From: Bacillota bacterium
GTDB taxonomy: Bacteria > Bacillota > Clostridia > Christensenellales > Aristaeellaceae
Direction of reading: 5' to 3'
DNA length: 20,539 bases
NCBI GenBank assembly: GCA_023395615.1
Contig: JAEWYP010000060.1
Location: 1-20,539, forward strand
The notes under the pieces are model-generated. The model saw only the letters and a list, made by a program, of their open reading frames with translations, did no database searches and was not told where the DNA came from. Below are positions 7,565 to 13,681 of the stretch, one piece after another; the first letter of the stretch is position 1; each line of letters starts with the position of its first letter. A program made the position numbers and the translations under genes.

Positions 7565-7977
7565 GATTTATCCCTTTCTTCTTTCCTGCGCTGTAACCAG
7601 TGCGGACGACGGTAGGCGGTTATCCCCGGAAGCCCTTGTCCTGCTTCGGCTTCCACCTGTATCATACCCTTACAGACGCCTCCCGAACCGAAAGTGCGTA
7701 TGAAATTCGATGCAAATATGAAATCTATATTTTACCATTTCTGCATGTATGCCAACGACTCCTTTTTTAGAATCAGAAAGGATGGAAAACCCGCCCTTTT
7801 CGGTCGGGTCTCCATCCCACTCGAACATGATATTTTCATTCTGTTCTATTTTAGATGACTTGATATGCGATGGATCCTCACATTCCGGATACCCTTGCCG
7901 CCGCATTCAGCAGGATCAACCCCAGGTAAGCGATGAATCAATCCCTTTCTCAACTGCCTGGCGGTCGGATCGTATCG
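7565..7977. other. Gene-free region upstream of the D-lactate dehydrogenase gene
   Basis: These 413 bases hold no coding sequence that I trust. Visible items are an inverted repeat GGAAGCC/GGCTTCC (7628-7634 and 7648-7654), two direct copies of TATGAAAT 18 bp apart (7699-7706 and 7717-7724), and the terminator-like hairpin at 7780-7817. A weak minus-strand promoter candidate, TTGGCA with TAAAAT only 15 bp away, overlaps the region before the direct repeats. A 78-codon minus-strand frame crosses the hairpin and is probably chance. Confidence 0.6.
7780..7817 (-). terminator. Terminator-like hairpin after the HEAT-like gene
   Basis: GGATGGA (7780-7786) pairs with TCCATCC (7811-7817), and inside it ACCCG (7789-7793) pairs with CGGGT (7805-7809). 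On the minus strand the stem is followed by TTTCTGATTCT, a T-rich stretch. It lies about 160 nt beyond the stop at 7978 and would end the zinc-ribbon/DUF3788/HEAT transcript. Confidence 0.5.
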
Positions 7978-8427
7978 CTACCGGTTGCTCCGCGCTATTT
8001 CCAGCGCGTCGGCAATGTCTTCGCGGATCAATTTCTGCATGGTACCCGGGTAGCGGAAAGTATTCAGCGAGCCTAACGCCTGAGCGATGTCTTCCGACAG
8101 GTCCGGCTTTGCCGCCGCGATCTGCCCGGCGGCGCGAATCCATTGCCGGGCCTCAATCGGCTTTACTTGCGGCAGGCGTTCAAGCAGCTCGTCAATGTTT
8201 TCATCCAGCAGATTGTCCCGGTCCCAGCGCGCGTTCGCCGCAAGCAGAAGCATCCCGCGCGTACGCTGGTAGGAATGCTCAACGCGCGTCAAATTCATCA
8301 GATCGTCAAAAAAGGCATAGACCTCGTTGCTCTGTTCACTGCGTTTCAGCAGCTCTTGCAGGCAGGCATAAGCCAGTTTGTTGTCACAGTTTCGCAATCC
8401 GTGGATCAGGTCCGCTGTTGTTTCCAT
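7978..8427 (-). CDS. Small HEAT-like helical protein (named 'SufBD protein' in relatives)
   Basis: This 149-residue protein is all-helical in appearance. Segments such as DNKLAYACLQELLKRSEQSNEVYAFF, HSYQRTRGMLLLAANARWDR and KPIEARQWIRAAGQIAAAKPDL look like consecutive HEAT-type helix pairs. From memory, a clostridial family of this size with the same opening (D-N-K-x-A-Y) is commonly named SufBD protein, but I see no SufB or SufD features, so no Fe-S role should be assumed. The ATG at 8427 follows AAGG closely and lies 2 nt after the DUF3788 stop, so the two are translationally coupled. The function is unknown, with scaffolding or protein binding plausible. Confidence 0.7.
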   Translation of the reverse strand: METTADLIHGLRNCDNKLAYACLQELLKRSEQSNEVYAFFDDLMNLTRVEHSYQRTRGMLLLAANARWDRDNLLDENIDELLERLPQVKPIEARQWIRAAGQIAAAKPDLSEDIAQALGSLNTFRYPGTMQKLIREDIADALEIARSNR

Positions 8428-8429
8428 CC

Positions 8430-8885
8430 TTATTCCTTTCCGTTCTGCGGTTTGCGGGGCTTGGCAGGTTTCACCCGCAGATCAATCAACCTCTGCACAT
8501 CCCGCAGGGTATCCTGTGACCGCACCTCGATCATCAGCCAGCGCGCGCCGCACAGAGGCGTTACCTGCTGATACAGTTCACGTACCTGTTGGGTACAGGT
8601 AGGCAGCAGCAGCTCCGCCTGCGGCGCCTCCGCCGCTCCGATCGAAACCATGCAGACAAAGTACCCATCGTGCGGGTACAGGGTGCATAGCGCACGGGAG
8701 GATTTGCGGTACTTTACATTCCATCCGGGTGCACAGGCACAGGTGCTGTGTTCAATTCTGGGCGCAACCGTATAGCGGTTTTCCAGCCAGCCGCACAGTT
8801 CCCGCCAAAAGGGTATCTGCACGTATTCATTGATCTGCGCCATTTCCGGCATCGTAGCCTTCGGATAAAGCTCATTCCAGTTCAC
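8430..8885 (-). CDS. DUF3788 family protein
   Basis: This 151-residue soluble protein matches the DUF3788 pattern as I know it: opening NWNELYPKATMPEMAQINEYV, then WRELCGWLENRY, PGWNVKYRKSSRALCTLYP, and GYFVCMVSIGAAEAPQAELLL, ending with RWLMIEVRSQDTLRDVQRLIDLR. The GTG at 8885 was chosen because GGAGGGGG lies 5 nt upstream. A longer frame reaches 9062 but would overlap the zinc-ribbon gene and adds non-family sequence. It is the middle gene of a three-gene set on this strand. DUF3788 has no established function. The fold may be related to other small ligand-binding proteins, but that is a guess. Confidence 0.82.
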   Translation of the reverse strand: MNWNELYPKATMPEMAQINEYVQIPFWRELCGWLENRYTVAPRIEHSTCACAPGWNVKYRKSSRALCTLYPHDGYFVCMVSIGAAEAPQAELLLPTCTQQVRELYQQVTPLCGARWLMIEVRSQDTLRDVQRLIDLRVKPAKPRKPQNGKE

Positions 8886-8910
8886 CGTATCCCCCTCCGT
8901 TCGTGCCCCC

Positions 8911-8951
8911 GTTATGTCAGGGCCGCAGTTGTGCCGCAGCCCTGACATAAC
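8911..8951 (-). repeat. Perfect 13-bp inverted repeat between zinc-ribbon and DUF3788 genes
   Basis: GTTATGTCAGGGC (8911-8923) and GCCCTGACATAAC (8939-8951) are perfect inverted arms with a 15-nt interior. They start 6 nt after the zinc-ribbon stop and end 13 nt before the DUF3788 ribosome binding site. No T run follows on the minus strand, so it is not a standard terminator. It may be an RNA-stabilising hairpin, an RNase processing site or a protein-binding dyad. Confidence 0.7.
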
Positions 8952-8956
8952 GATGG

Positions 8957-9226
8957 TTATGCTTTCTGCCAGCGTTTCAGCATCGGGAAGTACTTGTTCA
9001 TCATTTCCCGCGCTTCGGCTTCCGTCATCTTCGGGTTCTCGTCCAGCATCGGCTTCACGCAAAAGTCGATCATCTGCTGCATCGTCCCTTTAAACGTATA
9101 CGCCCCGTTCTGGTAGCAGTACTTGCAGTAGTCCGCGCTTTTACTCCCGTCTTTCTCGGTTCCGTACAGTTCATCGCCCTGCCCCATTGGCATCCCGCAG
9201 CTCTGGCAATACTTTTCCTCTGTCAT
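8957..9226 (-). CDS. Small zinc-ribbon protein
   Basis: This 89-residue protein has two CxxC pairs (C7/C10 in YCQSCGMPM and C34/C37 in YCKYCYQNGAYT) that would bind one zinc ion. A helical C-terminal half follows, with the segment FCVKPMLDENPKMTEAEAREMM. This is the putative zinc-ribbon family common in Clostridia. The ATG at 9226 has a perfect AAGGAGG upstream at 9240-9234. Homologues are often found beside WYL or AraC-type regulators, and here the gene sits directly after a WYL regulator gene. The role is unknown: nucleic-acid or protein binding is possible. Confidence 0.85.
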   Translation of the reverse strand: MTEEKYCQSCGMPMGQGDELYGTEKDGSKSADYCKYCYQNGAYTFKGTMQQMIDFCVKPMLDENPKMTEAEAREMMNKYFPMLKRWQKA

Positions 9227-9276
9227 GGGTAAGCCTCCTTCCAATTTCTCAATGGGTTACTCCCATTTACACGTTC

Positions 9277-9310
9277 ATCATACTTTATAGAACCTGTCAA
9301 CTGCCTGTCA
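9277..9310 (-). promoter_or_regulatory. Candidate regulated promoter of the zinc-ribbon gene
   Basis: On the minus strand two direct copies of TGACAGG (9310-9304 and 9299-9293) lie 11 bp apart, one helical turn. They are followed by a TATGAT -10 candidate at 9282-9277. There is no good -35 at normal spacing, which suggests an activator. A TGGCAGGTT copy lies at nearly the same distance from the -10 box of the WYL gene. Confidence 0.4.
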
Positions 9311-10213
9311 TGTTCTGTAATGTTCAGCAATTTTATGTGTATACTCAGCCAGTTTATCCCGCAGTTCAGCAGGTCCCAGCACGGTCAGCGTATTTCCAAA
9401 CGTGATCAGATAGCTGAAAACCCAGTCATCCATCGGCATCGCCGTGCGAACCAGCAGAGTACCGTCCGCCTGCTTGCTGATGCCCGCCTGATCGAACTCG
9501 TCATACACGCGATAAGCGATTGCAGTAGAAAAGGCAAGCGTCGTCGGTTGATACGCAGTCATCGCCGGCATCATAATCTCTGCTGGAGGCGCGTCCGGGA
9601 AGTCTTCGGTAAATAAATCTCCGGATAAAGTCAGTTCCATAATGCGGCTCAGTTTAAACAACCGATAATCATCCGCACGGATGCACCACGCCTGCAGGTA
9701 CCAGTTTTTATCCTTAAAGATCAGCTTGAAGGGTTTAATCCGCCGCCGGGTCGTTTCTCCGGATGTGTTACAGTACAGAATTTCCAGAATCCGCTTCCCC
9801 AGAATGGCGTTCTTAATCGTGTCAAAACGCCGCGTATCCGGACCGCCGTAACCCCAGCGGGAAAAATCTACCTCGATCCAGTTCATATTCTGTTTCTGGA
9901 ACACGCCGCCCAGCTTATTCAGCAGCCCCTCGGCCGGGCGATCCACCGCGCGCAGGCTTTGCAGCGCGAAGAGAAGCTGGTTCTGTTCTTCGTCGGATAA
10001 CAGCGCCTTATCCAGCGAATATCCGGGCATCAGCGAGATTCCGCCGCCTTTCCCCTGACTGGCGTATATCGGCACCCCCGCCATGGATAGCGCTTCCACG
10101 TCCCGGTACACCGTCCGTACCGATACGCCCAGAGAACGCGATATTTCCGGCGCGGTCGTTGCGCCTTTCTCCAGCAGCAGGTACAGCATTTGAAACAACC
10201 GCTCATTTTTCAC
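9308..10213 (-). CDS. WYL-domain transcriptional regulator (YafY/DeoR-like)
   Basis: This 301-residue regulator has an N-terminal DeoR-type winged helix (residues about 1-55: TTAPEISRSLGVSVRTVYRDVEAL, then the glycine-rich wing GKGGGISL). A WYL domain follows at about 125-200, with FKDKNWYLQAWCIRADDYRLFKLSRI showing the core Trp-Tyr-Leu. A C-terminal WCX-like part ends in VLGPAELRDKLAEYTHKI. The GTG at 10213 is preferred over the in-frame ATG at 10228: a run of seven G lies just upstream of it, and the predicted -10 box at 10245-10240 would leave the ATG almost without a leader. WYL domains usually sense nucleic-acid or nucleotide ligands. It probably controls itself and the downstream zinc-ribbon set. 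Confidence 0.9.
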   Translation of the reverse strand: MKNERLFQMLYLLLEKGATTAPEISRSLGVSVRTVYRDVEALSMAGVPIYASQGKGGGISLMPGYSLDKALLSDEEQNQLLFALQSLRAVDRPAEGLLNKLGGVFQKQNMNWIEVDFSRWGYGGPDTRRFDTIKNAILGKRILEILYCNTSGETTRRRIKPFKLIFKDKNWYLQAWCIRADDYRLFKLSRIMELTLSGDLFTEDFPDAPPAEIMMPAMTAYQPTTLAFSTAIAYRVYDEFDQAGISKQADGTLLVRTAMPMDDWVFSYLITFGNTLTVLGPAELRDKLAEYTHKIAEHYRT

Positions 10214-10239
10214 TGCGTTCCCCCCCATCCGTTATTCGA

Positions 10240-10278
10240 ATTATATCATATAAACCTGCCATTTTACTGACAGGTTTA
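10240..10278 (-). promoter_or_regulatory. WYL gene promoter with 8-bp dyad
   Basis: The minus strand has TATAAT at 10245-10240. TAAACCTG (10251-10258) and CAGGTTTA (10271-10278) form a perfect inverted repeat with a 12-bp spacer over the expected -35 region. No consensus -35 is visible at 16-18 bp. This is the layout expected of an autoregulatory site. Confidence 0.55.
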
Positions 10279-10385
10279 CGAAGGATTGCTTGTTTTTATT
10301 TTGTACTAAATGAATAATTGCTTCCGTCTCTTTGCAGTTCTCGCTTACCGTCACTGTATTTGTCCTGTATTTTGAAGCTCTCAGA

Positions 10386-10414
10386 TTGACATTATTCATT
10401 CCTTGCCCTACAAT
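10386..10414 (+). promoter_or_regulatory. Promoter of the amino-acid ABC operon
   Basis: TTGACA (10386-10391) and TACAAT (10409-10414) are 17 bp apart. The leader to the TTG start is about 85 nt and contains a weak GATGC/GCATC hairpin (10434-10438 with 10456-10460). It is too short for a T-box. Confidence 0.75.
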
Positions 10415-10504
10415 AAAAACAGGATACAGCGCGATGCGTTGTGCGGTGCGATGGTGCATCCACATTCGTCGTGCTGTTCTCATGATCGGATGGGAGGATA
10501 TGCC

Positions 10505-11236
10505 TTGATCGTTTTTGACGATGTTCATATCAGTTTCGGTCCGTTGGACGTTTTGAAGGGAATCAGCCTGGAAATCGCGTCCGGCTCCAAAACGGTCATA
10601 ATCGGCCCCAGCGGGAGCGGGAAAAGCACGCTGCTGCGAACGATCAACATGTTTGAACGTCCCAAGCGCGGCGATGTATTTATCGACGGCGTTTCCATTT
10701 CCAGCATGACCAACCGCATGCTCTGTCAGGCCCGGCAGGACATCGGGATGGTTTTTCAAAACTTCAACCTGTACCCGCACAAGACCGTTTTGGAAAACTT
10801 AACCCTTGCGCCGATGGTGTTAAAGCACGAAAGCAAATCCGAAGTGCGCGAACGGGCCATGAAGAACCTGCGGGAAGTGAATATTGCCGACAAGGCGGAC
10901 GCTTACCCCAGCCAGCTTTCAGGCGGGCAGCAACAACGCGTAGCCATTGCCCGTGCCCTAACCATGCGGCCAAAAATTATGCTGTTTGACGAACCCACTT
11001 CCGCTCTGGACCCGGAAATGATTCAGGAAGTGCTGGATATTATGGAGCGCGTCGCTAAAGAAACTGAAATTACGATGCTGTTTGTAACCCACGAGATGAA
11101 GTTTGCCGAACATATCGCCGACCGAATTCTGTTTCTGGACGGCGGCATCATCCTTGAGGATGGCACACCCGACCAGGTGTTTCATCATCCCCGGAACGAG
11201 CGCACCACAACGTTCCTGGGGAAAATATTACACTAA
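10505..11236 (+). CDS. Polar amino-acid ABC transporter ATP-binding protein
   Basis: This 243-residue ATPase powers the importer encoded by the next three genes, of the GlnQ/PEB1C type. The Walker A motif is GPSGSGKST (34-42), Q-loop Gln85 lies in MVFQNFNLYPHKTVLEN, the signature is LSGGQ (138-142), Walker B is IMLFDEPTSALDP (158-170), and the switch His196 is in VTHEM. The length is the usual family size. The start is TTG at 10505, with GGGAGG 7 nt upstream. A longer frame from 10403 would begin inside the promoter, and the nearby ATG at 10500 is out of frame. It is the first gene of the operon. Confidence 0.95.
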   Translation: MIVFDDVHISFGPLDVLKGISLEIASGSKTVIIGPSGSGKSTLLRTINMFERPKRGDVFIDGVSISSMTNRMLCQARQDIGMVFQNFNLYPHKTVLENLTLAPMVLKHESKSEVRERAMKNLREVNIADKADAYPSQLSGGQQQRVAIARALTMRPKIMLFDEPTSALDPEMIQEVLDIMERVAKETEITMLFVTHEMKFAEHIADRILFLDGGIILEDGTPDQVFHHPRNERTTTFLGKILH

Positions 11237-11256
11237 AAACGGGAGGATGGAAACGC

Positions 11257-12144
11257 ATGAAAAAGCTGCTGAGTTTCGCCCTGGTTCTCGCGCTGGCGCT
11301 GGTTGCATTGATTCCCGCACTGGCTGAGGATTCGGCCGACGTTGCCGCCGTGAAAGCACGCGGTAAGCTGCTGGTTGGCGTAAAGGCCGACGTACCTAAC
11401 TTCGGTTATCAGGACCTGGGCGGCGAGTTCGAGGGCCTCGAAATCGACCTTGCGCACAAGCTGGCCGAAGTGATTCTGGGCGATCCCAACGCCGTGGAAT
11501 TTACCGCCGTTACCGCCAAAACCCGCGGCCCGCTGCTGGATACCGGGGAGTTGGATATGGTCATCGCGACCTTCACCATCAAACCGGACCGGATTTTGCA
11601 GTATGATTTTTCCAAGCCCTACTTTATTGATGCGATCGGTCTGCTGGTGATGAAAGACAGCGGCATTGCAAGCTTCGCCGATTTGGCCGGAAAAACGATT
11701 GGCGTTGCCCAGTCCGCCACCACCAAAGATGCGTTGCAGGCTGCCGCGACCGATGCGGGGATCACCGTGAACTTCTCCGAGTTCCCCACCTATCCCGATA
11801 TTAAAGCGGCGCTGAGCAGCGGCCGTATCGACTGCTTCTCCGTAGACAAGTCCATCCTGAACGGTTATGTGGACGACACGACCGTACTGCTTCCGGATAC
11901 CTTCTCCGCGCAGCCCTACGGCGTCGCCGTGAAAAAGGGCAACACCGGGCTGTTGAGCGTTGTGGACGATACCATCGCCTCCATGCGGAACGACGGTTCT
12001 CTGGACGCCATGGTGTCCAAGTGGACGCTGCCCGCCGTGGATTGGGCCAAGGTAGACGAGTTTAGCGTTTCGCTGTGGCAGCAGGCGGAAGAGCTTGCCA
12101 ATGCCACCGCGACCCCCGAAGCGACCGCGACGGTCGCTCCGTAA
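11257..12144 (+). CDS. PEB1-like amino-acid-binding protein (Asp/Glu probable)
   Basis: This 295-residue solute-binding protein closely resembles Campylobacter PEB1a, an aspartate/glutamate receptor. Recognisable stretches are GKLLVGVKADVPNFGY, AVTAKTRGPLLDTGELDMV, ATFTIKPDR, IGVAQSATTKDAL, SGRIDCFSVDKSIL and PYGVAVKKG. The Arg in KTRGPLL and the Asp in FSVDKS match ligand-contact regions of the family, so acidic amino acids are the likely cargo. A signal peptide covers residues 1-23, ending in an AxA-type site (IPALA-ED). There is no lipobox Cys, which is unusual for a Gram-positive binding protein. The last 15 residues are a Thr/Ala/Pro tail. GGGAGG precedes the ATG. Confidence 0.93.
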   Translation: MKKLLSFALVLALALVALIPALAEDSADVAAVKARGKLLVGVKADVPNFGYQDLGGEFEGLEIDLAHKLAEVILGDPNAVEFTAVTAKTRGPLLDTGELDMVIATFTIKPDRILQYDFSKPYFIDAIGLLVMKDSGIASFADLAGKTIGVAQSATTKDALQAAATDAGITVNFSEFPTYPDIKAALSSGRIDCFSVDKSILNGYVDDTTVLLPDTFSAQPYGVAVKKGNTGLLSVVDDTIASMRNDGSLDAMVSKWTLPAVDWAKVDEFSVSLWQQAEELANATATPEATATVAP

Positions 12145-12164
12145 TCACTCATTACGCAGTATGC

Positions 12165-12194
12165 GGAGCGGAGGCTTTCCAAGGCCCCCGCTCC
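12165..12194 (+). promoter_or_regulatory. Hairpin between the binding protein and permease genes
   Basis: Positions 12165-12175 pair with 12184-12194 with one A-C mismatch, giving an 11-position GC-rich stem. No good T run follows. Such a hairpin may stabilise the upstream mRNA or cause partial termination, which would fit the usual excess of binding protein over permease. Confidence 0.5.
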
Positions 12195-12219
12195 CATTCT
12201 TGCACAGGGATGTGAAAGC

Positions 12220-12891
12220 GTGTCCGGGCCGTTTTCGTTACACAACTGGGAAGCGTGGTTTTCCGACTGGTCCTTTTTTGCGAGCGGTTTTCTGCGAACT
12301 CTGTATATCTCACTGCTCGGGCTGATTTTCACCCTGATCATCGGTCTGGTAGTGGGTATCCTGCTTTGCGGTAAACATAAAGTTGTGCTCGCGCTGTGCC
12401 GTGGTTACATGTCCTTTTTCCAAAACACACCGCTGGTGATTCAGGTTTTCATCTACTATAACGTATTACCAAAGCTGGGTATACGCCTCAGCGTGATTGT
12501 GATCGGCGTGATGGGGCTTGCCCTTTACACCGGCGCGTACGCGGCGGATATTGTACACAGCGCAATCAAAGCCGTTCCGACCGGCCAGCTGGAAGCGGCG
12601 CACAGTCAGGGCTTTACTTATCTGCAATCCATGTGGCATGTCATTTTACCGCAGGCCATCAAGATCGGTCTTCCCCCCATGACCAATCAGGCTGTGAACC
12701 TGATTAAAAACTCCTCCGTACTCGCGGTGATCGCGGGTGGGGAGCTGATGTACTGCGCAGACAGTTGGAGTGGCAGCAATCTGATCTACGGCCCCACATT
12801 CGTGATGACGGGCGTGCTGTATCTGATGATTTGCCTGCCCATCTCCTTACTTGCCCGTCATATGGAGAAAAGGAGCGTCCGCAATGTTTGA
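12220..12891 (+). CDS. Amino-acid ABC transporter permease 1
   Basis: This 223-residue inner-membrane subunit is of the HisM/GlnP type. Hydrophobic segments lie at about residues 26-52, 58-78, 88-115 and 190-212. The ATPase-contact EAA loop reads EAAHSQGFTYLQSMWHVILPQA near residues 127-148. The N-terminal helix has the typical GFLRTLYISLLGLI pattern. The GTG at 12220 follows AGGGA with about 9 nt spacing, and no better start is visible. The end overlaps the next permease by 8 nt, so the two are translated together and probably form a heterodimer. Confidence 0.93.
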   Translation: MSGPFSLHNWEAWFSDWSFFASGFLRTLYISLLGLIFTLIIGLVVGILLCGKHKVVLALCRGYMSFFQNTPLVIQVFIYYNVLPKLGIRLSVIVIGVMGLALYTGAYAADIVHSAIKAVPTGQLEAAHSQGFTYLQSMWHVILPQAIKIGLPPMTNQAVNLIKNSSVLAVIAGGELMYCADSWSGSNLIYGPTFVMTGVLYLMICLPISLLARHMEKRSVRNV

Positions 12892-13564
12892 TCGTTGGGC
12901 GAACGCCTTTTCCGTCGTATTCACCCCGAAAATCCTGCTGTTTCTGGGCCAGGGATTGCTCAACACGCTGTATATCGCTGCGGTTTCCATTACGTTCAGC
13001 CTGATTTTCGGCACCATTCTGGGCCTGATGCGCAACCGTAAGGATAAAATACTGCGTACCGTCGCGACTGTGTATATTGAGATTGTCCGCAATATCCCCC
13101 TGTTGCTTTTTATTATCGCCATGCGGTTTATGACCCGGTTGCCCCCCTTGGAAAGCGGTATTGCAGCGCTTACCGTTTTTACCTCCGCCATTGTCGCGGA
13201 AATTGTACGCGGCGGCCTCAACTCGATCGACAAAGGCCAATGGGAAGCGGCCACCTCGCAGGGTTTCAGCACCATGCAAACCATGTGGCATATCATAATT
13301 CCGCAGGCCATGCGGCGCATCCGCTCCCCGTTAATTTCTCAATTTGTCACAACGATCAAGGATACGTCCTTCTGCGCGGTGGTCGGCACCTACGAGCTGT
13401 CCTTTACCAGCAAGATTGTCGCCGCGCACCGCACCATCGTCACTGCTGAAGATATTATCGTGCTCTATCTGGTCGTCGCACTGATTTATTACGTGATTAA
13501 CCGTTCTTTCGCGGCCATCGCACGTCGGGAACGCGGCGATGCCATGAAAGGGGTTGTACGGTAA
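12884..13564 (+). CDS. Amino-acid ABC transporter permease 2
   Basis: This 226-residue second permease subunit has GLLNTLYIAAVSITFSLIFGTILGLM at the N-terminus and the EAA loop EAATSQGFSTMQTMWHIIIPQA. It then has LISQFVTTIKDTSFCAVVGTYEL, typical of the GltK/GlnP group. The ATG at 12884 was chosen because AGGAG is at 12871-12875 and the start then lies inside the end of the previous gene. An upstream in-frame start at 12851 has no ribosome binding site of its own and would lengthen the overlap. It is the last gene of the operon, followed after 13 nt by a terminator. Confidence 0.94.
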   Translation: MFDRWANAFSVVFTPKILLFLGQGLLNTLYIAAVSITFSLIFGTILGLMRNRKDKILRTVATVYIEIVRNIPLLLFIIAMRFMTRLPPLESGIAALTVFTSAIVAEIVRGGLNSIDKGQWEAATSQGFSTMQTMWHIIIPQAMRRIRSPLISQFVTTIKDTSFCAVVGTYELSFTSKIVAAHRTIVTAEDIIVLYLVVALIYYVINRSFAAIARRERGDAMKGVVR

Positions 13565-13577
13565 ACTTCTGTACGAA

Positions 13578-13606
13578 GAAAACGCCTTTCGGGGCGTTTT
13601 CTTTTT
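13578..13606 (+). terminator. Terminator of the amino-acid ABC operon
   Basis: GAAAACGCC (13578-13586) and GGCGTTTTC (13593-13601) form a perfect 9-bp stem with a 6-nt loop, followed by five T residues (13602-13606). Confidence 0.92.
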
Positions 13607-13634
13607 GCGGTTCTGCTCGTCAATCTCCCTTTTG

Positions 13635-13643
13635 TGATAGAAT
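13635..13643 (+). promoter_or_regulatory. Extended -10 promoter candidate of the phzF-like gene
   Basis: TGATAGAAT at 13635-13643 fits the extended -10 pattern TGnTATAAT with one change. No good -35 hexamer is visible 17 bp upstream. It lies 38 nt before the ATG and after the preceding terminator. Confidence 0.4.
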
Positions 13644-13681
13644 AACAGGGAAAACCAGCAGGTTGGAAGGAAGGCGATTCC

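Noticed and set aside
7670..7906. Minus-strand frame of 78 codons before the D-lactate dehydrogenase gene
   Set aside because: It contains the whole terminator-like hairpin, has no ribosome binding site before its start, and its product has no recognisable feature.
7978..8427. Fe-S cluster assembly role implied by the name 'SufBD protein'
   Set aside because: The protein is a short helical repeat-like chain without SufB or SufD sequence features, and no suf genes are nearby.
7749..8519. Plus-strand open frame of 256 codons
   Set aside because: It runs antisense to the HEAT-like gene and through the hairpin at 7780-7817. The Ser/Arg/Pro-rich product matches nothing I know.
8886..9062. Longer version of the DUF3788 gene starting at 9062
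   Set aside because: The extra part overlaps the zinc-ribbon gene in another frame and contains the inverted repeat. The GTG at 8885 has an excellent ribosome binding site and gives the family N-terminus.
10415..10504. T-box or amino-acid riboswitch in the leader of the amino-acid importer
   Set aside because: The leader is only about 85-90 nt and shows neither a T-box sequence nor a terminator; only a weak 5-bp hairpin is visible.
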